DNA of 64,000 nt, taken from contig OX104132.1 in NCBI GenBank assembly GCA_944470555.2, forward strand, positions 19,353,755-19,417,754, written 5' to 3'. Source of the stretch: Heterobilharzia americana (Eukaryota; Platyhelminthes; Trematoda; Strigeidida; Schistosomatidae). Made by a program: the position numbers and the translations under genes. The notes under the pieces were generated by a model. It had not been told where the DNA came from. It saw only the letters and a list, made by a program, of their open reading frames with translations, and did not search any database. Positions 35,816 through 48,359 of this stretch are shown here, in pieces. How positions within the stretch are numbered: position 1 is the first letter of the stretch; the number at the start of each line of letters is the position of its first letter.

Positions 35816-37964
35816 CTAAGGTACGAGTTTAAAAACTGACTACGGGATAAAATGACTTGACGGTTAATCCACGGTGTAAATAAAAATAGTTACGCTTTAG
35901 TGCGATGTGGAACTAATGTTCATCTATGGAGATAAAATCATTATCAAATCTCTAGCAAGCACATTAACAATAGGATATCATCGATCATTAGTGGACAGTT
36001 TAAGTAAGTTAAAAACTGTGATAACTATTGCTTCCACAACTAAGAGATACATATACATACATACATATACATACATATACATGCAAATTCGAACCAGCTG
36101 GGGTACGTCAAAAGGTGAGACAATGGATTCAATTGCTAGGAAAAACACTAGAAAATAAACATGTTAACGCTTTCAAGGTAGTCTTCATCACAAACTGATA
36201 TTAGTTTGAGAAGTACTCACACCATAGAAACACTAGACAGCTTTTTTCTCTCAGTTTGGAGCTCCTCGTCAACGTGCTCACCACCGTAAGAGAGATCGTG
36301 TTTAGGATTGTCAAGTTTCGTGGAAAGCACGTTATTACTTGACCACAGCTGAGAAGCCCCAAAATAGGATGAAATAGCTACCCGGTGTTCTCAGATTGCC
36401 CCTCATTCTTCAACCTATGTCAGCGATGAAAGCTACCTTGAATGCTATGAATCACCGCAACTTCCCCCCATCCCTATCTGAAGGGAAGCAGTGTCTAGAC
36501 AAAGCAGAGAGTGTTCAGCAGGGAATAACTCATTTCAGTAATATGGTCATACATATTACATCAAGTTCGCAACAAAAATAAAGATTCTTTGCATTTATTC
36601 CATCTGGTGGATTTGAACAACACAATAAGCAGAGTATTTGCAGAATGACGTCATTTCACTTCTTAAAATTTGTCATTAGCTGCACACAGGTTGAATGAAT
36701 AACAAAGTAAATAATCACTGTAAGAAATTTATATGAAGGGTCTTAAGATGTCAGTCAGTGCCTTCATTATCAGAAAAATTATTCAAGTTCCACAATATGG
36801 GGATCTGTGAACTAGTGAAACTCAACAGAGTAATGCACTCGAATTAGTGCTAGATATAACGAGTCACAAGTAGAAATGATTAATAATTATAACAATAATA
36901 ATAATGGTAATAATGATAATCACTTAAGCAGTCTTATGAAGAAATCATCTAAACAGAATTACAACTGGGTGAGGTAAATTCCTCACAGTCACGGCAAGTG
37001 AAGAAATTACGAAGCAGTTAGTAAGGATGTGGCTAAGGTTTCATAAAAGAAAGGTATTAAGATTTTTCAGAAGGTAAGATGGAAGGTTTTCAAGTCAGAA
37101 TGTTACGGACTACAAGTGAAGTAATTAAGTTTATCAACTGTCTACTTTAGAACATATAATTTGCAAGTACTTTTCACCACAGGTTGACATTGGTTGGAGA
37201 ACTACTGAAAATCTAGAAGCACTGAACAGTTGTTTAGTAATAATTTGGGACTCCTCAGCAGTCCACGCCCACAACCTCATCAGGGATCTGATCAAATGCA
37301 CTGAACACTGAAAACTTAAACGATTAGATGTAAAATCAATTTGATGTTTGCTACCTCGAGACAGATCTTCATGTCTCAGTCTGGAGTCCTGTATTGTATT
37401 GACTAGATGACCCACTATCGAAGTGTGAAGTAAAGATGAACTTTTGAAGCGCAGACTCTTAGGTGTATGTTGAACAATCCTAATAAACGACTATCTGTGC
37501 ATTCTTTCTACAGCTTTTATAATGCTCCCAAGAATTCATTCATTTCAGAGGTTCATAATAGACAGTAATACAGACATTAAAAGTTAGAGATTTGGTATCT
37601 TCAGGATGTCACGGACATGATTCATATAAAAACTTTGTGAGAAACCAACGTGTAAGGAGATACCTAATATAACATGAAAGAAAAAGAACTACTTCAGTAA
37701 AGTTTCTTTTTCTTGACTCTATTCTCAAAGCTGCACGACCGTAAGTATGAATTTCTATGTAGTGTTCGGTATTTCACAGTGGTTTGTCAAGCATGGTAAC
37801 AAATAATGAAAATGTCACTACATAAGCCTTCATTTCCACGAATAAAACAATCAAAATTGTTATGAATAGTGAAGGTTAATAAAATATGACAGCGATATAC
37901 AGCGTGAAGATTATTAAGTTTTGGTTGGGAGTTGTGTAACACGAGAAAATATTGGTGATGAATA
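35816..37964. other. Non-coding stretch with two SINE-B copies
   Basis: Degenerate SINE-B copies are at about 36175-36320 (CATCACAAACTGATATTAG, CAGTTTGGAGCTCCTCG) and about 37165-37300 (TTCACCACAGGTTGACATTG, TTTGGGACTCCTCAGCAGTC). An ATACAT-type run lies at 36047-36083. Nothing else was recognised. Confidence 0.5.
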
Positions 37965-38395
37965 TTGGTTAGCAGTAGGGTTCACGACGCACGTTCCGTC
38001 CTACTTGTGACTCGTCAGCTGGGTGCACCTGCCTCCCAGTGAGTGATATTGACCTTGATAGGACTCGAACTCGAGACCGATCGCTTCAAATTCCCGATCG
38101 TTATCTGCTAGACCACCGAGTTAGGATAGTCACTCCTTGTGCGACGGACATAGTTTTAATGTGGTTACTCGTATTATTCCATCGCTGACTGGACCGAATT
38201 GATCTGTCTCTATCGGGATATGGGCTCCTGCGTGGATGCTTCGATATTGCCTGTTTGATTTATATATTAATGATGAATAGTGGCTGGCAGTGAAATCCAG
38301 GACGCAGGCACCATTGAGGCATTTGTGCAGTAGCCCATATCCCAATAGAGACGGGCCAATTCGGTCCACTCAACAACGGGGTAATGCATGCAACA
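37965..38395 (-). repeat. SINE-A multimer with hammerhead remnants
   Basis: Read on the minus strand from about 38305: the hammerhead 3' piece (GCGTCCTGGATTTCACTGCC), the tail (CAGGAGCCCATATCCCGATA, GATCAATTCGGTCCAGTCAG), and a tRNA-like head (GGTGGTCTAGCAGATAACG ... CGAGTTCGAGTCC). The next hammerhead region follows: CCCAGCTGACGAGTCACAAG, TAGGACGGAAC, GTGCGTCGTGAACCC. So at least 1.3 monomers lie head to tail. The CUGACGA core is kept, but GAAA has become GGAA, so cleavage is unlikely. A tail piece in the opposite orientation follows at about 38310-38395. Confidence 0.75.
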
Positions 38396-38881
38396 ACATT
38401 AACACGACAAAGTATTTAAAAGTTCAAACCTGATCAGAGAGCATAGAGACAAGAATGAGTAGCAACTTACGTAAGCAGTGAACAAAATCCTCATTGATAC
38501 GAAACCGGTAACTTCAAAAAAACTATAAATTAAGACCATGGAAGATGAAAAAGATGAACAGTTTTCTTTAACATTCAAAGCTGAGGGTTCGCTGCATAGA
38601 ACACGAAGATATATAGCCTTTGGAACATTTCTTTTCACTTTATAAATGAATTTGAACAAGGTATTTCTCCAGATACGGTTATCCGCGTTGATGAAGTGTT
38701 CATCTATAGCACTTGTTGTCGATCCACTTTTACCTCATGACATAGAAGTCATATCGAATGAACTATAACACCTGGCTATGCAAGAGCGGGCAACGATAGT
38801 TTATCTGTAGAGTTGTTAAGAGAACAATGATCTCAGCGTTGACATAAAAAGTGTTCTTCTATTAGGTAGTTGGGTATCCTT

Positions 38882-38975
38882 TTTTAGTCAGTTTATTAGA
38901 AATGTCACACAGTGAAACGTTATCCGGTAAACGATACTGTTTCACCGTGTAACATTTCTAATAAATTGACTAAAA
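38882..38975. repeat. 94-bp near-perfect palindrome, MITE-like
   Basis: The left end TTTTAGTCAGTTTATTAGAA, ATGTCACACAGTGAAAC is matched by the right end GTTTCACCGTGTAACATTTC, TAATAAATTGACTAAAA, about 37 bp with three mismatches around a 20-bp centre. A direct repeat GGGTATCCTT...TTTAGT lies at its left border and again at about 39021. It has no coding capacity. Confidence 0.75.
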
Positions 38976-40339
38976 TGGAATTAGCATCTACCACAGTGTC
39001 CAAGTTCCACTCCTGTGGTTGGGTATCCTTGTTTTTAGTGTCAGTGGTAAACCCACAAGTGAAACTCAGATTCATATAAAGAGCAAATTTTAGTGGACAG
39101 GCATGGTTCTCTTTACTGGGTGTGGTTTTGCAGTTTCGTCTATGAAATGAGGTAGTAACCCTTTCAGTGAGGATTATGTTTAGAAGAGAAATTTCCTACT
39201 GGACGCCATGAGTAGAAACCTTTTGTGTTGACCTGCAGATTCCCTTAGCCAGATCAGAATGAAGTAAACGTCGAATGACCGTTTTGACCTGATCCCACCC
39301 ATAAAAGATCAGCGTACAGAGAAGTCACGCTATTCAAATCAACTGAACCCGGATAGCCGGCTTCAATAAACTAGCGTGTGTCAGAAAAATGAACAGCCAA
39401 CAGTTGATCTTAGCTGAAGGCTTCCCAGTGGGAACGTTGTTCATACCACAGGTGAGCAGATGAAACTTTCAGTTAGTTGAGAGAAAATTCAAAGTGGACG
39501 GCACAATCTGTCAATAATTTGCAAACTGACTATCCGTTCTTGATCACTTTTAGCACATAGGATAGTCTAGTTCGACAGGATTCACAGACATGTTAGGAAG
39601 GTTGACGTCCAAAGTAATGGTTGCATTGGCTGTAAAACTTGACTACAGTGTTGAATTCTACTCCAGTTTAGAATATATTCACCCTAAATCATGACTGTCA
39701 TACAAACTCAACACAGTGATCGATCGTTGAAGAGTAATGAATGTAACGTTGTCTAAATCCTAAGGCCTGACCAAATTTTGTTACATGACTTTATAATGCC
39801 ATCATTAGACCAGGTGATTCACCATCAAGATACGCTTGATGGTTTAAGGTGACTGTAGTCAAATATACTACTGAACAAATTGAGTAGTTAAAAACCATTC
39901 AAGTTGATCTATAGATTTTGCCGGCTAGATCCGTGTGATTTAAACAGCGGACAACTGATTCCCTTGTTTGAGGTCAAGTTCATCAATAGTGTGTCTGGAC
40001 AAATTATCCAGCTCATAGAGCCAAATTAGCTCAGATTACCTTGATCTGACTAGCTAACCAAGATATTCACCGGTTGATGGCACTTTTGTGTCAGAGACTA
40101 CAGCTTGTGATCGTGGCTGAGTGGATTCCAACGGAAACCCTGTTGAAACTTACAGTTTGGTAGTTGAAAAAATACTAAACTATGAGGGGAATCTTAACAT
40201 GGATCGTGCAATTTGTAAATCGTTTGCAAATGGGTCATCCTATTTTATGATTGAAGTCAGTCAGCAGAAAGCCCTACATCATAATAATAACATTTTTTGG
40301 ACCAATAACTTGCTTGATGTGTGATCACTACCACTTACA
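38976..40339. other. Non-coding stretch, nothing recognised
   Basis: No gene, RNA or known repeat was recognised beyond the short direct repeat at about 39017-39040 noted for the palindrome. Confidence 0.45.
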
Positions 40340-40505
40340 ACCTAGTGGAGCTGTGGCTCATTGGTTCGGAGAGGTGACCCCAATCAATGGGCTAAAAACA
40401 CCACCCCACTTACCGAGGTTTGAGCAGTCAGGTAGTGTCATAAGCCCTCACACAATACGCATAGCTCTTTGTCTACCGTACGAATATGCACAAGGTTGCT
40501 GAGTC
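40340..40505 (+). repeat. SINE-C copy 1
   Basis: A tRNA-like head (GAGCTGTGGCTCATTGGTTC) leads into AGCAGTCAGGTAGTGTCATA, AGCCCTCACACAATACG and AATATGCACAAGGTTGCTGA. The same series is present in reverse at 41905-42060. Confidence 0.6.
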
Positions 40506-41289
40506 CATTCCAGTCAATTGAATTAACAAACCATAAATAAGAAGACAGGATGCACAGAACAGCAGTTTACTGTGCAAGAGAATCAATGGAATGAAAATAT
40601 GCCAGCCTAATAAATGAATTCTCGTTTGTCTCCGTAATGTACCTGTCCACATCTAATCGCTTATTGAATAAGTTGCTATCGAGAAAAACAAATGACAATT
40701 TAACTTGCTATTAAAATATAGGTTGTTTAAAACCAGTGTGGATGTGTATGTTTAGACCAGCTGGCCTGATTGGTTAGTTATTCTTATCTATAAGTCCCAA
40801 CATGGATGATGTTGCTTCAGATCGGCGAAAAGTGTAGACATACCTTGCTGACAAGCATTAAAAAATATGGAAGCTATGTTTGTGATAGACTCCGAATACC
40901 TATAAAATTCAACATACAAGCGTAGTTATGCAAAAATTCTTTGATATAACATGAACTAATAGTAGTGTTCATATGCTGGTTGTGATTGCAGAATCTCATA
41001 GGATTGATGAATACTCTGCTTGTTTCACTATTCTTCTACCAATATATCATCCTATAGTTTTTCAAATGTTATTATCTCTATAATCTGAACGGACAAATAC
41101 TATAATTGAAAGGAAAAAGGTTCAAATTATTCATATACTAAAAGTTGCCTGTCATGTCATTATTATCACCGGATAAAATTGTTCCAACTGAACTTCCCTT
41201 TGATGTAGTTGAATGAGTTAGGAGAGTAATGCGTGGGATGAAAAAATCCTGCCATCCTCTTCTTTATCTTAACAGTTTTGTAAGTACAT
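40506..41289. other. Non-coding stretch, nothing recognised
   Basis: Apart from a short repeat end at about 40845-40870 (CCTTGCTGACAAGCATT) I see nothing. Confidence 0.45.
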
Positions 41290-41575
41290 AATATCATCAT
41301 CATCAATATCAACATAGAACCAGGCATTAACTGCGTAACGGTCCGAATTGCCAAAGCTCATATCAGTACATCATGTAAAAAGGTAGTAAGGAGCAAGATG
41401 AATATAAGAAAATTCAGTCAAAAGAAATATAAAGTACTAAAAGAGAGAAAGGAAAAATGGGAAAATAGTGAGATTCGGTATAGTGTCGTTAAGATGAGGA
41501 TAATGTATGTATACATCTGCACCACTGACATCGGTTCTCAGCCATATCACTTAGAAGGTAGCTAATAAGCGATTT
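41290..41575 (+). repeat. Dispersed repeat F, copy 1
   Basis: It matches 46425-46690 in the same orientation: ATCAATATCAACATAGAACC, GCGTAACGGTCCGAATTGCC, AAAAAGGTAGTAAG, AAGATGAGGATAATG, ACATCTGCACCACTGACATC and AGCCATATCACT. It is A-rich and non-coding. Confidence 0.55.
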
Positions 41576-41904
41576 GTTGAGATTGATAGTTGTTAAAGCA
41601 GCAGATAAGATTTTTCTTAATGGCTTGCGAGTTACGGTCACCGTCAGGGTTTAGAAGCTGGAGTTTACAAATTAAGATTAGACGTTACAGTCTTCGTGTT
41701 GGATAATAAAAGTTAGGCTTTAACTTTTAAGGTATAAAGGCCAGTTATAAGACAGTTTTAAGAACCATTAAGTGGGTTACTTTTTTAGCTCCTAGGCTGG
41801 GAAGGCCACCTACTTGCTGGTTTTATGGCTTAACGGAGGGCTGCTAACTAAGAATTAAATGTTTTGTTTTAGTGTGTATTAGCGGGCACCAATAGTCGAA
41901 TCGA

Positions 41905-42060
41905 ATCAAAATGTACTCAGCAACCTTGTGCACATTCGTGCAGGCAATGAACCCCAGCTATTGTGTGAGGGCTAGTGATATTACCTGGCTACTAAAACCT
42001 TGGTAGGTGGTACGGGGTTCCAACCCATGACCCACTCCCTGTGCCGTCTCGTACACTTCG
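41905..42060 (-). repeat. SINE-C copy 2
   Basis: It is the reverse of the 40340 unit: TCAGCAACCTTGTGCACATT, GTGTGAGGGCTAGTGATATT, then a B-box-like GTTCCAACCCATGACCC (minus: GGTTGGAACCCC). The two copies lie 1.4 kb apart in opposite orientation. Confidence 0.6.
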
Positions 42061-44029
42061 CCATATCATTGCTCTAACTTTGTCTGTTTCACTGGTTGAC
42101 TTCCTTTCACTAAAGTAAAATATTTCCACGATTCTATTGTAACTTGCGATTTAAAATTTTGTTTGTCGCAAGCAGAATCGGAGAACCAGCAAGATAAAAC
42201 CATAAAGGACCAGTGTTATGTTACTTAGTAAGACCTTACGGCTTGCCAATCGACCACTGGATAGGATTACTTAATAGTGCAGGCTCTTAAGGTAGCACTG
42301 ACTATGAAGCAATGAGTAGTGAACCACTATGTATTCGGCTCTTGTCAGCCCCTCCCCCGTCCCCAGCTAGTATAGAAACTAGCCTCTGGATTGAGTAATG
42401 TAACCACTCGACCGATGTAGTTCGGGATTGGATTGGCTCTTTCTCATCACAGACCATGTGAACAGAATTAGCCAGCAACACATTGAAAACGAGCGAGTCA
42501 ATAAAAAGAGGCTAATGTTGACAGTGGGATAAATAAAAGGGGTATTTTTAACTGATGAAAACTGCAAATTATTTAATACTTCACTGGTAACTTTGAAAGT
42601 GAAGTCCATCGAAGTTGAGTACCTAATAGAACAACCAATTCCTAGGCGGTATTCACCATGAACTGACATCATTTAGAGAACTATCGATAACTTGGAATCA
42701 CTGGACGGCTGTTTCCATCAGCAGATATACCAAGCAATGGACAGCAGACGGCACGAAAACATTTGTTCAAGTATTATTGACTTAAATATCTCTGATAAAG
42801 TGTCGCCAGAAGTCCTTTCAGTTTAAAGATATTACTCACAAATAAGAAATTTAAGCCCCGGTCACTCCAGCTAAACAGTGGGTCAATTAAGATTTAAAAA
42901 ATTCCCTAGAGAATTAAGTCGCACTGACAACAGTCACACTAGAACCAACCACTGTCGGAAGATGGCTATCTTTCCTTTTTAATAATAATAACTTTATGCA
43001 TCACGACAGACTTGGCAACAATGTTGTTATCTCTGTATCTCATATGACAGTATTCACTTCCGAAGTAATATTCTTAAGATGCAGATAAAGTAGGTTGTGG
43101 TTGAGATTCTTGAAGGCTGCGTATAATCCCTGATAATGAATGTCAACAACTATGAAACGTAAGCCCACTGACAGATAATTCAATGTAGAACCTACTACAA
43201 AAAAGCGTCGGTCTAAGTTGCCACACTTCATGGCAGTATGCAAGGAAGAAGTGGATGAAAAATGGAATGATAAGGTAGACAAATATGTAAGATATGACAA
43301 GGAACTAATGAATAAAGGTTTACAAAACATTCGCAACTTTGAGGACAAGAAAGAGTACATACATCTAGATCACTGAGGCAATTTTCTAAGCATATTTCCA
43401 AGAGTCTCCCCCACTTGTTTCCTATCGTCGTGAGGACCCCATACAGTCAGCCTACTCCTCTCTACACGGCTCAGACTAACAGCAAAAGACCTTATGAACA
43501 GATGCCAAATCTTGGTCTGATCGTCGTTAGTCTCGTTCCGGCCCTATTCTACTTTGGCTTACATTGCACCTTAGGGTAGGTGGTGGCTCTTCATGCACAA
43601 CAGGTCTCCAGGCCACGTCAGTAACTGAAAGTTTACCGCTTCATTGTCTCATACCCAAAGTCTGACCTCGCCATCCCTCACACGATAATTCCACCACATG
43701 TGAGCAGTGTTACAAACTTACTTCTGATTTTAAAAAAAACTGGTGATATATATTCATATTTACTTTCAGAGGTCATGTCTCAGCCATATAATCAGACAAA
43801 ACAGACTACAGTGCAGTATACTCATCCTTTCTCAAGCAACTGGATATCTAGACATGAAGCAACTTGACAAATGCCAAAAAGGCCTTTTGAACACGAGCTG
43901 GGAATTCATCAACAATCAGCCCTTTTTGGGTTTATGCAACTTCTCAAGTAAGTGAAGTAGTCGATAGATCCTACCACCTTACTCCCTACCCTTAAATTAG
44001 GAGTTGGTGCAGACTAGTTGTGAAGCATC
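42061..44029. other. Non-coding stretch with a SINE-B piece and a short unknown frame
   Basis: A SINE-B head is at about 42645-42720 (TATTCACCATGAACTGACAT). At about 43170-43375 a plus-strand frame of about 68 codons (including PHFMAVCKEEVDEKWNDKVD) looks charged and protein-like. I do not recognise it, and it may be a broken element ORF. Nothing else was seen. Confidence 0.35.
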
Positions 44030-44440
44030 TCCTTACATTTGATGGGTAAAAAAATGTAAATCAAGACGTTTAAAAGATTCTATATCTTGTCAGTTTCCGC
44101 CTAATTCCACTATGTTATCTGCCTACTGCGAGTCAACCAATTGTCCTCTTGGAGATAAGTCAATCTCAGTGAAGTCGAAGGTAGCAAGGGTTATATCAAC
44201 CAGTATGTCTATAACAAAGTGAATCAGGAATGGGGACAGCTTAGCATCCTTGGTTGACTCCACAGATTGGCATTACTTTAGACGGCGATTCTCTATAGGC
44301 CCTTATAAAACCGCATGAGTTCAAGTACACAGAGAGCCTTGGTAAGTATTGCACATTAATACCATATGATACCAAAATACAGTGCATCACAATGTCATAC
44401 GGCTTAACCTACCAGCAAAATTCCAAACTTGTTTGGCGGG
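44030..44440 (-). pseudogene. Non-LTR reverse-transcriptase fragment, decayed
   Basis: On the minus strand: GFIRAYRESPSKVMPICGVN-QGC, a frameshift, then KLSPFLIHFVIDILVDITLA, and DLSPRGQLVDSQ-stop-ADNIVELGG. These correspond to RT motif B (QGC.LSP) and the YADD catalytic motif, here stop-ADN. The wording resembles the same family as the C-terminal fragment at 48360. It is a dead remnant of about 400 bp. Confidence 0.75.
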
Positions 44441-46424
44441 CTTCGATCAGTAACTCAGAGCATAGGACTTGACAATCATATCGGTTACCATCCAATGACG
44501 AATTTGTCTTTAGTTAAAATTGTACATTCAACCCTGTGAGAATGATTTGTTATGAAATTGCTTTTTCTCCCCTGTGGTAACAGACAGGTAGGAAGCTGTG
44601 GTTGAATTAGATTTTAAGTACTTAATAAAATAGCAAACACTGTCCAACTTCCAGTGATAATTCGAATGCTTATCCACAAGAGTATCCATTTGTAGAGTAA
44701 GATGTGCATCCCTAACTAAATGCCAACCTTCGAACGAAGTCCTGTTTGGTACAGAAAAGTCTTTTCAGAAAAGTTCTAAAAGGTATAAAGTGGGACAATA
44801 AGAAAGAACGGATAAAACACAGGAACAAATTAGAATTCGGGTTATACAACGGAAAGACGTCTTCTCTACATAATAATGAGTTAAACGGATTTCTTTTCGA
44901 TACCAAGACGATGTGAGAAGACTAGGAAAGCACAGAAGGGAATATCCCATTAAGATGTAGCTTTTAATAAGACAGAATCATAAGAATAAGAAATTCACAT
45001 TTCAGGTTAAAACTGACAGTTTAAAGTAGATAAGGTCAAAGCATAGGACCATTCAATTTAAACTATCACTCAATACTCGTTGAAAATTCATTTATTTCAA
45101 AAGGACATGGAGTGGGATTAATTGAAATAGATACAGTTATGTGATCAGTGTATATAAAAAAACTACTTCCAGTAGTACAGCTAAGTCCACAACAAAGAGA
45201 GAAAAGAAGAGAGAAGGGAGGGAAAGAGAAAAGAAAGGAAAAGAAAGAACAGTCCTTTGAGTGAAGTGAAAACTATCCTGTAATACAGATAAGTTTACCT
45301 CCGTTGATGCAACGCAATCATACACATTTTGACTGCAAATCCATTGAGAAGGAACGAAGGAAATTAACACCATATTTTAAAGAGTTTTCATCACTTACAC
45401 TGGCCTCTGTTAATTAGAATTCACTGAGCAGTTGTTTCGCCCTACCTTGGCACCCGTTAGTATACAAACTCGATCCCATATGGCATAAAATTGAATGCCC
45501 CCTCCAAACAAACCTCAGAAACGAGTAACCAACAACCAATGTCTTTGAATAGTGAGCTAATCTGAGGGTTTTGAGTTAGGAGGAAACGATAGTTTGTTTT
45601 TCTTTGATCTTCAGTCTGTACTGTTCCGTGCAGAGAAATGTGAATGAGTTAATATATATTCTTCTCAAACTATTTAGTTAAAAACTATCTTCCATGATGT
45701 AAACCATCGAAAATGCAGCCAAAATTATGGACCAGTCACAAGAGCACTAAAGTTGACAAGTTTAGATGGAATTACAGTAATGAGTGGGAGATACGGCTGA
45801 CCTAAGCAGGTGACAACCCAGAGCAGTCGCTAGATGCTATCCCTGCTTATGTAGTAAGGATAAGTACCCAGAATCTTGGGGTCATCCCTCTCAGCGGAAG
45901 TGTATGGCCTGTTGTGTACATCGTTTTCATGCATATTTACCTTATTGGAAGTTGGCCTTATGGTTAGTGATGTTGGATCGACCTGGAAAACTACAGAAGG
46001 TCTGGAAACCAAAATAGCAAGTTTGGGTGGAGTGGTACATCATACGACAAGGTCTTGAAATAACGTCTGGTAAAAGACTGAGTAGAAACAAGAAGGAATA
46101 AATATTGAGTCGTGAGTGAGAGAATTAGAGTTGCTCATACCGACAGATAATGCTGTACATGTCTGCCAGTTAATTACTAATCACGACTGAGAAGGTCGAA
46201 AGACAGAAGACGCAAGACAATCATTTGATGACCACAATTTTGAACGGAAATGAAACAATGCCAGCTTAACGAAAACCGTCCATTTTCTTTAGAGTAATAC
46301 TTGATTACACAGACCATGTAGTGATAATTAACCCACCTAGAGAATCGCAATCTGAAGACTGATATGGTATAGGTGTCTAATTTTGTTATTCCAATTGACC
46401 TACAGTCCACACTAATAACCAGTC
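44441..46424. other. Non-coding stretch, little recognised
   Basis: It contains a purine-rich run at about 45190-45255 and a very degenerate SINE-B piece at about 45375-45480. No gene was recognised. Confidence 0.4.
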
Positions 46425-46690
46425 AATCAATATCAACATAGGAGCAGGCATTATTACTGCGTAGCGGTCCAAATTGCCATTCCTCATGCCAGCGCAACAA
46501 GTAAAAAAGTAGTAAGATGAAAGGTGAGGAAAGAAAGGAAAATTGGTCAAAGGTAATTAAATGCAGTAAAAGAGAGGAAGGAGGAATTAGAAAATAATGA
46601 ATTCACTATAGCAGTTAAGATGAAATTAAAGTTTGGATACATCTGCGGCCACTGACATCAGCTTTGAGTCATATCACTCAGTCCCCAACC
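46425..46690 (+). repeat. Dispersed repeat F, copy 2
   Basis: It matches 41290-41575 box by box: GCGTAGCGGTCCAAATTGCC, AAAAAAGTAGTAAGATGAAA, GGATACATCTGCGGCC and GTCATATCACTCAG. Confidence 0.55.
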
Positions 46691-46925
46691 CCTGGTTTCT
46701 GCTACCACGCGAACTCCAACTGGCTAGTCTGCATCTCTCTAGATGACTCAAACCAACGGTACAAGATTTCATGCAGTAATGTCATGCTTTAGCCTTTTCC
46801 CAGCCTGAACATACTTTAGGCAACATTTTTTCTATTCGCTTTTGGGGCGAATAGCATATTAATAGTGAGAGGTTAACCAACAGGAAAATAACTTTCTTGA
46901 AAGCGGTAAAATTAAACGATATGTG

Positions 46926-46997
46926 TGGTGGCAGAAGTCGAACCAATAGCCTCCGGGTTACCAACCCGGAGCTCTATCGGCTTAGAGTTATGAGATG
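46926..46997 (-). pseudogene. tRNA-Thr(GGT)-like pseudogene
   Basis: The minus strand shows a perfect anticodon arm, CCGGG TTGGTAA CCCGG (anticodon GGT), a D arm AAGCCGATAGAGC, and a T loop GGTTCGACT. The T stem (ATTGG/TCTGC) and acceptor do not pair. It is therefore a decayed tRNA or tRNA-derived piece. Confidence 0.5.
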
Positions 46998-48359
46998 TAG
47001 CTGCTGTCCAGGCCTTTACTTCAGTTACTAACGGTTTCTGATGGCTATCATGTGAATCAATGAAACATAAACTGTCCGTTCATCGCCCACACACTGATTG
47101 CCTAACCAGAACTCATCCCAGAGCACCAGCCAGACAATCCACAGGCCACTGGTTCTTATCCTGCGGTCAGTCAGGTTTTAACTACACTTTTAAACATCAT
47201 CTAGTGTCAATAACAATAGTCCGGCAAATCATGCTTATCTTAGTCTCATTTAAAAATAAGAAATGAAGGAAGGTAATAGGAAATAAGGCTCTATTCAGTT
47301 TTAGATGTGCGCTTGTTGGCATTCCTCAGTATGGTGTACTTGCAACCTTGAGGAAGCTAATGCATTTCATTTTAGGGATATGAACCTGTCACTGAGTGTT
47401 GATCAGACGTTACCATTGTGATTCGTCCTTGTAGGACTAGATTAGACACATTGATTAGTCATTAGATGGTAGCCAATATCAATCATATTGTCCTGTACCA
47501 AATATAAGCCACTAGAATTAACATATTTGTTTATTGTGAATTTCCCACTATAAAACTAGGATAACTAAGTAATGAATGTATAAAGTGTTAAAGCTACCTT
47601 GGATTATTTCCTCAGAACAAGCATTGTCGAATGCTGTAAAACAGGAAGCCAAGGTAAAGGGCTATATTGAATTTCTAATGGACAGAATTTAACCAACCCT
47701 GGAAAGTACAACCCAACATAGCTCAACATCCAGTGATGAATTCGTTTAAATTACCTAGTACCAAAAATGATCATTTGTGATGTGGTTAGCTGAATGTCAG
47801 CGCCAATCTCCTCACCTCCCCAATACAAAACTGGAAGGGAGAAGCGTGAGTTCCCTTAAAGCTAGAGACACGTCTTACTGTAGGTTTCGTTTTCAAGACT
47901 GCATCCCACAACTGAACAACAAAGCCAGCTCCGCGTTAGTATCACATAAATAATTTCTACATAAAATTTGTAAGTAGTGATGAACACAGCAGTATAGTTA
48001 TATCAGTTACATAAATTCAATCCTCCTTCGCCCGAGTTTGTGTTGTGTTCCGAAAATTCAACTATCGAATTCAAGTAACTCTGAATAGTAGTCGGCTTCA
48101 GACTTAAGTTTCAAGTACCGGTTAGAGTTTACTTCTCAAAGTCATTCAAAGTTGTAAACTAACTGTAGTGATACCCTGCCCAACAATATATGAGATCAAT
48201 TCTGGATCAAATTTTACTATAGTCAACACCGATGCACACCAACCAACGATTTAGTTTCCTGATGATCGATCCCTACTGATGAACAGCTAAAAGCACAAGG
48301 AAATCAAGTTTATAAGTTATTGTTTGTCTAAAAGCCTTGCAGACTACTCATTTTTTAAA
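46998..48359. other. Non-coding stretch with a SINE-D piece
   Basis: About 47310-47480 resembles the unit at 60130-60385 (TTGTAGGACTAGATTAGACA, CATTGATTAGTCATT). No gene was recognised. Confidence 0.4.
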
